Shown piece by piece: positions 38,803 to 47,714 of a DNA stretch of 64,000 nucleotides. The stretch's first letter is position 1, and every line of letters begins with the position of its first letter. A program made the position numbers and the translations under genes. The notes beneath the pieces were generated by a model. That model was not told the origin of the DNA, searched no databases, and worked only from the letters and a program-made list of their open reading frames with translations. The stretch lies in contig NZ_QRVE01000003.1 in assembly GCF_003462685.1 (NCBI RefSeq), positions 72,114 through 136,113 of the forward strand, read 5' to 3'. This DNA is from Collinsella sp. AF23-4AC. Its GTDB lineage: Bacteria > Actinomycetota > Coriobacteriia > Coriobacteriales > Coriobacteriaceae.

Positions 38803-41800
38803 ATGGCGAACACCCAGAACTATATTAACCACCTGCTGCAGAACACCGGCATTACGCCGGCATGCAGCGAAGAAGAGCGCTTGGCTGCCGAGGATATCGC
38901 TCAGATCTTCCGCAACCACGGCTTTGATCCCGAGGTTCAGGAGTTCAATGCCCCGGCGCCCAGCAGGTTGGCATTTGCCGTTACCGGTATTCTTGCGTTT
39001 GCCGGCGCCCTGCTGATGGGCATCGGCGGCGGCATCGGCTTGGTCGGCACCTTGCTGGCCATTGTCGGTGCCGTTCTTTACGTGCTCGAGCGCACGGGCC
39101 ATCCCGTGGTTTCGCGCCTGGGCAAGACGGGCGTGAGCCAAAATGTCATCGCCTACCACAAGGCCTCGGGCCCGCTCGCGTCTCCGCGCAACCGCCCGGT
39201 GGTCGTTGTCGCACACTACGACTCTCCCCGTGCTGAGCTGCTCGCCCGCGAGCCCTATGCTTCGTATCGTGCGCTCATCGCCAAGCTGTTGCCCGTTGCC
39301 ACGGTTGCCCCTGCTGCCGTTGCCATCTTGCGTATCCTGCCGCTCCCCGGCGCGCTCAAGGTTCTGCTGTGGATTGTCGCGATCCTCGCTTCCCTCGTTG
39401 CGCTCGCCAACGCGGCAAACATCATTTCTAACCGTTTTGTGCTTCCCTATACGTCCGGCGCAGTGTGCAACAAGTCTTCTGTCGCCGCTATGCTCGGCGT
39501 TATGGACAACGTTGCTCCCTTCCAGGGCGAAAACGAGTTTCCCGACGATGTTCCGTTCGATACCTATTTTGGGGAGCAGAAGCGTCGTGCCGAGGAGATG
39601 GCGCGCGCAGCAGCGGAGTATGCCGCGGCCCAACAGCAAAACGACTACGGCAACACCATCGAGTATGAAGAGCCTACCTACGCCGAGGACGAGTTCGGTC
39701 AGCCGATTGCTCCCGACGCTCAGACCGAGCCCGAACAGGGCGAGGCTTTCGACGAGCAGATCGAGGGCTTTGAGGGTGCGTCTGCCGACGAGACGCTGAT
39801 TGGCGCCATCGTGCCCGAGGATCAGAATCAGGCTGTCCAGGCCGAAGAGTTCAATGACGAGGTTTCCGCTGCCGAGCCGGCGGAGGAGCCTGTCGCGGCC
39901 GAGCCCGAGCCCAAGCTCTATCGCAATGCCGCCGGCAACATCCGCTTTGGTTCGGATGCCATCCGTGCGCTCGGGATGCTTCCCGAGTCCTGCACGCTCG
40001 ATTACGAGGAGGGCGAGGAGCCGACGTTTGAGCCCGAGCCTGCCCCCGTCGTGACTGCACCTGCGCCCGCCGTCACCGTGGATGATGAGTCTGCCGCGGT
40101 TACCGCTGCCGTTGCCGAGCCCGAGGCGGTGTCCGCGATCGATCCCGCGGCAGGACTGGACATTTTGGCCCCCGCCGCGCCGGCGCAAGACGTTGCGGAC
40201 GAGCCTGACGACGATTACGTTGAACAGCCGAGGCGCGTGTCTTACGAGAGCGATACTGATTTTTCGGCCGAGATTTCCGCGGCAACGCCCCATGCCGATA
40301 TTGCATCCGCGTTCTCTTCGATTGGCGCCAGTGCTTCCAACTTCCTTAAGGGTGCGCTTGCAAAGGGCAAGAAATTTGTCGACGATTTCGAGGAGAAGCG
40401 CGCTGCCGCACGCGAGGCTGCCGAGCAGGAGGCTATCGCTCAGCAGCAGGCAGCCGAGGCGGCACGTGAGCGCGCGGCGCAAGAGCTCGAGCAGAACGAG
40501 GCTATGCAGTCCGTGCCCGTCGACGCTGCCGAAGCTACAACGTCCTTTGAGTCCCAGCAACCGGCGTCCACGGATGTTGTTGAGGCGACGACGTCTTTCG
40601 AGGCTCAGCAGCACGTCGATAGCACCATGTCGTTTGATGCCGCGCAGTTCGATTCCACGATAACGTTTGAAAAGCAAGGCACCGCGATTGCCGAGCCCCT
40701 TCCTGTTTCCGATGAGCAGGGCGACGCGGCAGACGATGACGAGCCCATTGATGCTGCCGAAATTCAGGATGCTGCCGAGGACGAGTCCGTCGAGGTCAAC
40801 TCTGACGAAGAGCAATACGCGGCAGCCGATCAAGGTGATTCGGCCGAGGTCGAGCAGGAGGAGGTGCCTGCGGTTTCCGAGACTCCCGAGACGGATGAGT
40901 CGAGGCCTTACTCCACGCAGATTTTCACCATGCCGACCCCGAGTGGTTCCGGTGCCACGGTTGCCAATGTCGCTCCCACCCAGGACGAAACGGTCGATTC
41001 CCTTATGGCCCAGATTTCCTCCCAAGCATCGCCGCGTCCGCAGATGAATGTTCCCGATCCGGCGTCGGCACCGTCGCCTGCACCCTCCTCGTCTCCGCTG
41101 GCTTCGGTCCCCGATCCGTCGCTGCCGTCGATGAAGCAGACAAACGTTGCGTCTCGCACGTCGCTGTTCGACCTTCCCGATCCCTCCGCACAGGTCAACG
41201 ACCCCTTTGCTACCGCCCAGGGTCCCGAACCCACATCGGCACCCGTTGCGCCTCCTATGCCCGTTGCGTCGGGCGCACAGCCGATCGAGACCATTTCGGC
41301 TCCCGCCCCTGCGGCACCCAAGTCTCGCAAGCGCGGCCTGGGCGGCCTGTTCGGTCGTAAAAAGAAAAACGAACAGGACAGCATGAGTGACTGGCTGGGC
41401 GTCGAAGACGATTACGATGCCAAGAAGTCCGGTCGCGGCATCGGTTCGTGGGATAATTTCGAGGACGATAACGATGGCTGGAAGGGCGGCGCTACGTCTT
41501 CCGACGGCGCTTCTTCCGAAGATATGCTCTCGGCTGTCGCCTCTATGGGCGACGATGAGCTGCTCGGTCACGATATCTGGTTTGTGGCAACGGGCGCCTC
41601 GGATTGTGATGGCGCCGGTATGAAGGCCTTCTTGGCTTCGCATCGCGATAAGCTCCGCGGCGTCTTCTTCATCAATCTTGAATCCGTCGGCGCCGGTAGG
41701 CTTTCGGTGGTGACGGTTGAGGGCGAACAGCAGCTGCTCAAGGGCGATCGCCGCATCATGAACCTGGTCAGCAAGGTGTGCAAGTCGTTCCATGTCGATT

Positions 41801-42000
41801 GTGGCGCGCTCGAGATGCCCTATGCCAAGACCGATGCCTACGCCGCGCTCGAGGCGAGCCGCCGAGCCCTCACCATCGCCGGCGTGGACGGCACGCGTCT
41901 GGCTTGCGCTCGTACCGAGGACGACCTGCCCCACAATGTCAACCCGACGAACATTGCCACGGTATCCGAGGTCGTGACCGAGGTTATCCGCCGTTCGTAG
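38803..42000 (+). CDS. Membrane protein with M28-like peptidase fold split by a large disordered insert
   Basis: 1065 residues. Residues about 1-275 resemble the N-half of M28 aminopeptidases: HYDSP at 138-142 keeps the metal-binding His and Asp, but the next ligand motif (usually a DN with Gly) is NKSSVAAML. Hydrophobic segments lie at about 57-96 and 155-205. Residues about 290-920 are acidic Ala/Pro/Glu-rich, with repeats such as EATTSFE. The C-half resumes at HDIWFVATGASDCDGAGM, where the usual Glu-Glu is replaced by Ser-Asp, then ESVGAG and a final HNVNPTNI. Enzyme activity is doubtful. ATG 38803 follows TGGAG. Confidence 0.7.
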   Translation: MANTQNYINHLLQNTGITPACSEEERLAAEDIAQIFRNHGFDPEVQEFNAPAPSRLAFAVTGILAFAGALLMGIGGGIGLVGTLLAIVGAVLYVLERTGHPVVSRLGKTGVSQNVIAYHKASGPLASPRNRPVVVVAHYDSPRAELLAREPYASYRALIAKLLPVATVAPAAVAILRILPLPGALKVLLWIVAILASLVALANAANIISNRFVLPYTSGAVCNKSSVAAMLGVMDNVAPFQGENEFPDDVPFDTYFGEQKRRAEEMARAAAEYAAAQQQNDYGNTIEYEEPTYAEDEFGQPIAPDAQTEPEQGEAFDEQIEGFEGASADETLIGAIVPEDQNQAVQAEEFNDEVSAAEPAEEPVAAEPEPKLYRNAAGNIRFGSDAIRALGMLPESCTLDYEEGEEPTFEPEPAPVVTAPAPAVTVDDESAAVTAAVAEPEAVSAIDPAAGLDILAPAAPAQDVADEPDDDYVEQPRRVSYESDTDFSAEISAATPHADIASAFSSIGASASNFLKGALAKGKKFVDDFEEKRAAAREAAEQEAIAQQQAAEAARERAAQELEQNEAMQSVPVDAAEATTSFESQQPASTDVVEATTSFEAQQHVDSTMSFDAAQFDSTITFEKQGTAIAEPLPVSDEQGDAADDDEPIDAAEIQDAAEDESVEVNSDEEQYAAADQGDSAEVEQEEVPAVSETPETDESRPYSTQIFTMPTPSGSGATVANVAPTQDETVDSLMAQISSQASPRPQMNVPDPASAPSPAPSSSPLASVPDPSLPSMKQTNVASRTSLFDLPDPSAQVNDPFATAQGPEPTSAPVAPPMPVASGAQPIETISAPAPAAPKSRKRGLGGLFGRKKKNEQDSMSDWLGVEDDYDAKKSGRGIGSWDNFEDDNDGWKGGATSSDGASSEDMLSAVASMGDDELLGHDIWFVATGASDCDGAGMKAFLASHRDKLRGVFFINLESVGAGRLSVVTVEGEQQLLKGDRRIMNLVSKVCKSFHVDCGALEMPYAKTDAYAALEASRRALTIAGVDGTRLACARTEDDLPHNVNPTNIATVSEVVTEVIRRS

Positions 42001-42021
42001 ACGGAGCTCTAAGGAGTCAAC

Positions 42022-42240
42022 GTGTTTTCGTATATTAAGCGCCATTGGCCTGTCTACGTGATTTTGACCTTGATTGCCATTGCGTTGGGGTTTGGAGCCG
42101 CCTATATCGTGGGCGCGAAGGGCTCGACCCCCGCCTCCGCAATCAGCGAAGAGGTGGAGCAAGAACAGAGCACGGGTGCCGATGGGATTCCTGAGTCCGA
42201 GCAGGCAATCGTTGATGGTGGATCTTCGTCTGCAGAGTAG
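42022..42240 (+). CDS. Small single-pass membrane protein
   Basis: 72 residues: a short basic N-terminus, one membrane helix (VYVILTLIAIALGFGAAYIVG) and an acidic Ser/Glu tail. GTG 42022 follows AAGGAG. It is 21 nt after the M28-like gene and probably its partner. No family is recognised. Confidence 0.7.
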   Translation: MFSYIKRHWPVYVILTLIAIALGFGAAYIVGAKGSTPASAISEEVEQEQSTGADGIPESEQAIVDGGSSSAE

Positions 42241-42261
42241 ATACGGCGATTTAAATGATTG

Positions 42262-42300
42262 AAAGCGGGCGAGCCGGGGGACTGGCTCGCCCGCTTTTTT
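42262..42300. terminator. Bidirectional terminator between convergent genes
   Basis: AAAGCGGGCGAGCC (42262-42275) pairs perfectly with GGCTCGCCCGCTTT (42284-42297) and is followed by T on the plus strand. It serves the 42022 gene and the adhesin ending at 42307. Confidence 0.9.
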
Positions 42301-42306
42301 ATCGCG

Positions 42307-45300
42307 CTAGCGCTTCTTTGGGATCGACCTAAGGCGAGCGAACCATAAGGCTGCGGCACCCGAGGTCAGAAGCGCGGTGATGCAGGCGGCGATGGGAACT
42401 GATCCTGTTGCCGGTAGGTCTTGCGGTAGGGTACAGCGTTGAATGACACGGTCCTCGTCATGTGACTCAAGTTTATCGCCGCCGCCGTTGCGGCAAAGAT
42501 CGACGCGCGCGCTGTTGGTGAGTGCGGTTTGGGGCGTATAAGCCGACGTTGCCTGCATGTGCACGGCTGCGCCCCGAGCGTCTGTGCCAAGGATTGCTTT
42601 GGCATCGTCAAGGTCGTCGTGCTCATCTTTGAGATCATCACGGGTCCAAGAATCCACATCGCTTCGAGTCGTAAAGTCGGCGGCTACTGCACCGTATTCA
42701 ATGCGAATGCCCGTTACGACGGTATTGGATGCAAGGTCAAGTTCTTTCACCTCGAGTGTGGTGGATTCCGTGGTCGGGACATCCGCCTTCCAGAGGTGCC
42801 AGCCGTCGTAATCGACGAGGCGGCAATCCTCACCCAAGCTTTCTATTACTTCGTCGGACTCAAGCCAAGGATTTTCGTGCCCATCGTCAAGTGTCGCGTT
42901 TGCCGGCTCATCGACGTCTGTCGAGTCCAACGGCGCCGTGCGATACCACACGTTGCACAGACCGCTGAGGTCGCCGATGGCGACGGGGGTTTCGATTGAG
43001 ACGAATCTCGCCGTATCGTCCTCGGCACACTCAAGATCATCGGTAATTGTGAACTCATCAACCCAGGTAGCTGAATCATTTCGAGCGTCGATGGTATAGG
43101 AGAAAAGTCCGTCCGTATTGGTTTGCGTCGCGGCGCGATTTTTACCATCGCCGTTGGCCAGCAGACCCTTCCCGATAGGTTGGACAAGTTCCTGACGCTT
43201 GTCGACCTGTCCTTTGATCTCGATGGGCGCATCCTTCATCGCGACGGATTGGACTTCTCCCGTATCCTTTATTTCAAACGTTATCTCCTCGGCAAGGTCA
43301 TAGGTCCGCGGCGACATCATTTCGCGCAACGAGTAGGTGCCGGGTGCAAGATGTTCGACGCGGTGCGGCTTGTCGGATGAGGTCCAGGAGTCTATTTCGG
43401 TTTTATCGGGACCATATAAGGTGAGCTGTGCGCCTTTCACTTCCTGCTCTCCGCTTGCATCGACCTTGGAGATGTCAACCTTGGTGTAATCGTTGGATAC
43501 GTTAAGCCGTGCCTCCACAACGGGTGTTTTCTGGTCGGCATAAGTCAGGTCGACGATATGGTGCGTCCGGTCGAGTAAGAAGCCGGTCGGCGCTTGAGTC
43601 TCGACAACCTCGTAGCGTGCGGTGCCAGATCCCAGCGGGAGGTCGTCCGCGCGTGCTTCTCCAGTTTCATCCGTCGTGACGGTAGCGACAGTCTCACCGT
43701 CGAGCGCGGCAATGCTACCGTCGGGGCGCACGATATCACCTGAGGCACGGATCTCAAAGATGGCGCCCGCGAGGCTGCTGCCGTCTACGGCATCGGTTTT
43801 AACGATCCTGATGTTTCCGGTCGCGGCGCGGTCATAATACGAGACGATTGCAACGGGCGTTAGGTTTATATCGGCGGGTATGTTTACCTCGATCTCTTCA
43901 CCGACAAGATAGGGCTCTTTGGCCGAGGTTTCGCGTACATAATAGGTGCCCGGCACGAGCGATTCGGGCAGTGTGACGGTGCCGGTCGCGTCAGTCGTAA
44001 AGGTGTCCATTACATTATGTGCTGGATACCAGCATGTTTGTGAGACAGGTTTGTGATTGCTGTCGAGGAGTTGGAAGGTGAATCCGGCTAGCGGAACAGA
44101 AGCGCCTGTTTGGGCATCGCGTTTTACAATCTGGAGATGCGTCGACAGAGCGTGGTTGTCCACGATATATTGAAGCTCGGCGCCGTCGGAAATCTGATTG
44201 GCCCCGACGGTCCATTCCCCTGCACGTTTAAAACCCTCGGGGACGGTTTCCGGAACCTCGCGAACGGTGTAGCCGGCGCGGTCGTATGGGATGGCTCCGT
44301 GGACACCGGCGGGTCGCTTGCCTGCGCCGAACCATGCTTCTGACTGATCTTTGGTGGAGGCAAAGCCATAGATGTTTGTGGTCAGTGTGCCAACAACCTG
44401 CTGAGAGCTGTTGCTGACAACCTCAAAGACAACACCTCCTGCCGGCTGCTCCAGGCCGGATTGATCGCTATTGCCGTAGTCCTTGAATTTGGAAATCTCA
44501 AGGTCAAACGCAATGGGGATATCGGAAACGCGAGATTCGATCTCGACCACGCCTGAATCACCGAGCTGGTCGGCTCCAACGGTATAGGACCAGCTGTCGT
44601 TGGCTGGCAGGTAGCCCTCGGGGGCTTTTGACTCATAGATGGTAAAGGTTCCTAGGGGGACATCGGTGAGGGTAGCTCGACCGCTTTCATCGGTTGTGAG
44701 GGTTTGCGCCCATCCGGGGGTGGATTGCGACACGCACGTGAACTCTGCTCCCGCAAGTGAAGCTCCAGCCTGGGGTCCGGCATCCGTCGCGGCATCGAGT
44801 TTTACGATACACAGGTTGATGGTGCCGGGCTGTTCTTCAATGGCGACCTGTCCACCGTCATTCCCCGTGGTAAAGGCGATGCGATCACGACGGGGGACAT
44901 AGCCGGCCGGCGCCTTCGTTTCAACTAGGTAGTATGCCGTATTGGGCAGAAGTGCTGCCTGCGCTCGACCGTTGCTGTCCATCTGGATGGTGCCGACACG
45001 CGCGCCGCTGGCGCTCTCAAAAACATCGAATGTTGCCCCGTCAAACTGATAAGTATTGTTTCCGCTGGTAATGGCAGCGTTTGCAGACTGCTTTTGGAAG
45101 GAAACAGAGACCGCCGGCAGTACATAGAGCATGTCTTGACGTTTGCTGCCGCCCGATACGGCTCCTAGATAGCGCCGCGCGCGGTGCGGAGCGGCTTTGA
45201 TGCTTCCTGATTTTGCGCTGTCGTGGAGCCATCGCGCAGCCGCCACGACTTCATTGTCGGCGGTAAAGTGTCCACTCTTGGTTTTGCCCTGAGCGGTCGT

Positions 45301-45738
45301 GTAGGAGTAGGTGCCGTCGACATGGGTAGTGCCGTTGAGCATCCATACGGCAAGCTGGGTGGCGGCGCGGGCGCGATCTGGTGAAAGATGGTAACCGCCA
45401 AACGACGTGGCGGTAGGATATCCGTGACAAACGATTGCCGCGAACTCGTCGTCGAGCCACACCCAGCCTTGATCAAAGTTGAGCCATGGGCCGCCCGGCT
45501 TGGTGGGGCCGGGGCGCTCCTGGTTCATGCAGTAGGCAATCGAGGCGTCTTGAGCTTCATACTTGCCGATGAAGAAGGGCCCACAATCATCGCTAATAGT
45601 GCGGAAGCCGAGCTGGTCGTAGCCATCGACGGCAAATGCGGCTCCCGGTGCCAGGCAGCCGAAAAGCAGGAAGAGGAGCAGGAGCAGCGGACCTGTTGTG
45701 ATTGCGCTGTGGACAGAGTGCGTGGGTGCGTTGGACAT
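42307..45738 (-). CDS. LPATG cell-wall-anchored thioester/CnaB-repeat adhesin
   Basis: 1143 residues. A signal peptide ends near AFA|VDG (residue 37). The N-terminal thioester domain has Cys70 (SIAYCMNQ) and TQLA (127-130), the pair expected to form a Cys-Gln thioester for covalent host binding. About six CnaB/SpaA-type modules follow, each with a start like LAGAEF and an end like ETKAPAGYVP, ESKAPEGYLP or ETQAPTGFLL. A further beta domain carries FTITDDLE. The sortase signal LPATG is at about 1108-1112 with a hydrophobic stretch and basic tail. No sortase is encoded in the window. It faces the tRNA-Gly gene across a 297-nt gap with no gene. Confidence 0.88.
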   Translation of the reverse strand: MSNAPTHSVHSAITTGPLLLLLFLLFGCLAPGAAFAVDGYDQLGFRTISDDCGPFFIGKYEAQDASIAYCMNQERPGPTKPGGPWLNFDQGWVWLDDEFAAIVCHGYPTATSFGGYHLSPDRARAATQLAVWMLNGTTHVDGTYSYTTAQGKTKSGHFTADNEVVAAARWLHDSAKSGSIKAAPHRARRYLGAVSGGSKRQDMLYVLPAVSVSFQKQSANAAITSGNNTYQFDGATFDVFESASGARVGTIQMDSNGRAQAALLPNTAYYLVETKAPAGYVPRRDRIAFTTGNDGGQVAIEEQPGTINLCIVKLDAATDAGPQAGASLAGAEFTCVSQSTPGWAQTLTTDESGRATLTDVPLGTFTIYESKAPEGYLPANDSWSYTVGADQLGDSGVVEIESRVSDIPIAFDLEISKFKDYGNSDQSGLEQPAGGVVFEVVSNSSQQVVGTLTTNIYGFASTKDQSEAWFGAGKRPAGVHGAIPYDRAGYTVREVPETVPEGFKRAGEWTVGANQISDGAELQYIVDNHALSTHLQIVKRDAQTGASVPLAGFTFQLLDSNHKPVSQTCWYPAHNVMDTFTTDATGTVTLPESLVPGTYYVRETSAKEPYLVGEEIEVNIPADINLTPVAIVSYYDRAATGNIRIVKTDAVDGSSLAGAIFEIRASGDIVRPDGSIAALDGETVATVTTDETGEARADDLPLGSGTARYEVVETQAPTGFLLDRTHHIVDLTYADQKTPVVEARLNVSNDYTKVDISKVDASGEQEVKGAQLTLYGPDKTEIDSWTSSDKPHRVEHLAPGTYSLREMMSPRTYDLAEEITFEIKDTGEVQSVAMKDAPIEIKGQVDKRQELVQPIGKGLLANGDGKNRAATQTNTDGLFSYTIDARNDSATWVDEFTITDDLECAEDDTARFVSIETPVAIGDLSGLCNVWYRTAPLDSTDVDEPANATLDDGHENPWLESDEVIESLGEDCRLVDYDGWHLWKADVPTTESTTLEVKELDLASNTVVTGIRIEYGAVAADFTTRSDVDSWTRDDLKDEHDDLDDAKAILGTDARGAAVHMQATSAYTPQTALTNSARVDLCRNGGGDKLESHDEDRVIQRCTLPQDLPATGSVPIAACITALLTSGAAALWFARLRSIPKKR

Positions 45739-45992
45739 GGCTGCTCCTTATCCCTCGTGCGCCGCACGGGGAGGCTGCGACGCGTAGGATGAGGCTACCC
45801 CCGAGGTTCATGCGGGTAAGTACCGGAGCCTGACCAAAAGCTTGCCCAATTCCTGACAAATTGAGCTCAAATACAACAATCAAGCAAAAGCGCAGGTAGA
45901 AGATAGGGAGAACAGGAGGTCAAAGGTCCTCATCTCCACAATTGACGCGATTTTCAAACGAATCTCCACAGTTAAAACAAGCATCACCACCC

Positions 45993-46022
45993 TTGTATCG
46001 AACAAGAAAACCGCGTTATACT
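45993..46022 (+). promoter_or_regulatory. tRNA-Gly promoter
   Basis: TTGTAT (45993-45998) and TATACT (46017-46022) are 18 nt apart, 13 nt before the tRNA. The rest of the 45739-46035 gap shows no gene. Confidence 0.6.
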
Positions 46023-46035
46023 AGCCAACACACAA

Positions 46036-46110
46036 GCGGGCATCGCCAAGTGGTAAGGCATCAGCTTCCCAAGCTGACACTCGCGGGTTCGAGTCCCGTT
46101 GCCCGCTCCA
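46036..46110 (+). tRNA. tRNA-Gly (CCC)
   Basis: Acceptor GCGGGCA pairs with TGCCCGC; discriminator T 46107; CCA is encoded at 46108-46110. The loop TTCCCAA gives anticodon CCC. It borders the accessory R-M region to its right. Confidence 0.95.
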
Positions 46111-46121
46111 GTTAAGAGCAC

Positions 46122-46154
46122 AAGCACGGCACCATCACGGTGCCGTGCTTTTTT
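46122..46154 (+). terminator. Terminator after tRNA-Gly
   Basis: AAGCACGGCACC (46122-46133) pairs with GGTGCCGTGCTT (46139-46150), then a T-run. Confidence 0.9.
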
Positions 46155-46166
46155 CAATAAAGTGCT

Positions 46167-46179
46167 GGGATTCGAACCC
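46167..46179 (-). repeat. Inverted tRNA T-arm-like fragment
   Basis: GGGATTCGAACCC is the reverse complement of a tRNA T-arm (GGGTTCGAATCCC) with no full tRNA around it. It is 13 nt past the tRNA-Gly terminator. A 7-bp hairpin AGTGTGA/TCACACT follows at 46210-46227. Confidence 0.5.
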
Positions 46180-46313
46180 GACAGGGTGCGAGCGTTAATC
46201 AAATGTCCAAGTGTGAATTCTCACACTATGCCGTTAACCAACTTACTACGATACGCGTTGCATTTTGTTTGTGTTGAGGCTATAGGCTTAACGGCGGTTA
46301 AAAGGTCACCTCA

Positions 46314-47714
46314 CTAGGTGTTGGAGACAACCTTCTCGATGGCGATATCGACCTGCTCCTGTGCCAGCTTGGTAGCCTCGTTCTCAAGTTGGTCAGCCTT
46401 GGCCGAGGTGCTCACGCTCCTGTCCATAAGGTCGGCGATGGCAGATTCGACGTCCGCGCCAAGACGGGGAACGCGAATTTTTTTGATATCGATAGGGCTA
46501 AGTTGAGGCACCGAGGTTCCGTATGCGCAACGAACGACCGACGGCCTGCCAACGGTGGGACTGTTCAGAAAAGCAAGCAGGTAGCCAGTTCGAATCTTTG
46601 TAACGTCGGGATAGATTCTCAGCAGATGGTTGCTGCCAAACATTCCCTCATGATTCTCCGTGAGCAAAAGAGCTCGTCCTAGGATGCCGTACTTTTGACC
46701 AGAACATGCCATGACGAGAGTTCCCGGCTTTAGGATGTAACGCTCCCAGTTTTTAATGAGCTTGGCGTAAACAAATTTTGTCGGTTGAGTGTTAACGTCA
46801 AAGACCTCGGACACACCCACAAAGGGAACGTTGGAATCGCCATAAAACCGCTTGAAGCGAGGAAGCTCTTCGACGTCCTCTACAAGTTCAGCAAGTGGCG
46901 CATACTCCATTACGTCAACCAATGAGTCTACGGCGCTTATAGAGCCGGCATAACTGTCAGCATCAAGGCGCGATCTGTTGTCAATAACTTTGGATAAACT
47001 CACCACGCATGTTCCTGCAGGACTTTCTGCCTCACAAGCAATACCGACCTCCTTCTCCAACAGCTTAAACGCCCCGTCCCGCAGCTTCCAGGCCTCGCCG
47101 CGCAGGCGCACAGCCTCGGCAGCTTTGTCGCCGATGGCTTTGCGCGTGGCCGCATCGGGCATGATGACCGGAAACTCGTTGGCGTGGGCCACCTCGATGT
47201 GCTTGATCATGTGACCGTACTGAGACGCTCGTGCGATCTGCTTGAAGAAGTCCGTCTTCATATACGCGTAGAGCCAGCCGTACTCGTCTTGGTCCTTCGG
47301 CTCGATGCGCAACAGGTCGTCCGTGATGACCTTGTTCAGGTGATGCGGGTACACGGCGGTAACGTTGCCCACCACGCCCGAGCGCGAAAGCAGCAGCCAA
47401 TCCTGATTGACGAATCTAGAATCAGCCTGGGGCACGAAAGGCGCGGCGAGCCACTTCCTCACTCGGGGAAAGTCCTCGAACACCTGGCCGGCGGTAAAGA
47501 AGGGTAGCCCTTTGCCTTCCGGCACGGTATACCCCGTCAGTCTGCTCGGCTGCCAAATGTCGGTAAGGTCACCGAGCCTCTTGTGGTTGTCGCACTGGTT
47601 GGCAAGGCGTACGAAGCCGTACCCGTCGCGCAGGTAGGTTGACGCCTCGAGCCTCACGTCGCCGCCCAGCACGGTGGAAAGTCGGACGCTCTTCACCAAA
47701 GGCGCGATCGTCAT
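46314..47714 (-). CDS. Restriction-modification specificity (HsdS-like) subunit
   Basis: 466 residues organised as two target-recognition halves. The first has TVPEGKGLPFFTAGQVFED and FVNQDWLLLSRSGVVGN. The second has VPFVGVSEVFDVN and ILKPGTLVMACSGQKYGILG. Each is followed by a helical spacer, as in type I S subunits, with a coiled-coil C-terminus. The start is ATG 47714, overlapping the stop of the nuclease-methylase gene by four bases (ATGA), with GGAGG upstream. The target sequence cannot be read from the sequence. It is the last gene of the operon. Confidence 0.85.
   Translation of the reverse strand: MTIAPLVKSVRLSTVLGGDVRLEASTYLRDGYGFVRLANQCDNHKRLGDLTDIWQPSRLTGYTVPEGKGLPFFTAGQVFEDFPRVRKWLAAPFVPQADSRFVNQDWLLLSRSGVVGNVTAVYPHHLNKVITDDLLRIEPKDQDEYGWLYAYMKTDFFKQIARASQYGHMIKHIEVAHANEFPVIMPDAATRKAIGDKAAEAVRLRGEAWKLRDGAFKLLEKEVGIACEAESPAGTCVVSLSKVIDNRSRLDADSYAGSISAVDSLVDVMEYAPLAELVEDVEELPRFKRFYGDSNVPFVGVSEVFDVNTQPTKFVYAKLIKNWERYILKPGTLVMACSGQKYGILGRALLLTENHEGMFGSNHLLRIYPDVTKIRTGYLLAFLNSPTVGRPSVVRCAYGTSVPQLSPIDIKKIRVPRLGADVESAIADLMDRSVSTSAKADQLENEATKLAQEQVDIAIEKVVSNT

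Noticed and set aside
38752..42162. A 1136-codon open frame on the minus strand across the M28-like gene, and similar long antisense frames over gyrB, typA, dnaB and purD
   Set aside because: They mirror high-GC real genes with strong starts and family motifs on the other strand; their own translations are low-complexity Arg/Gly/His/Leu-rich and lack known domains.
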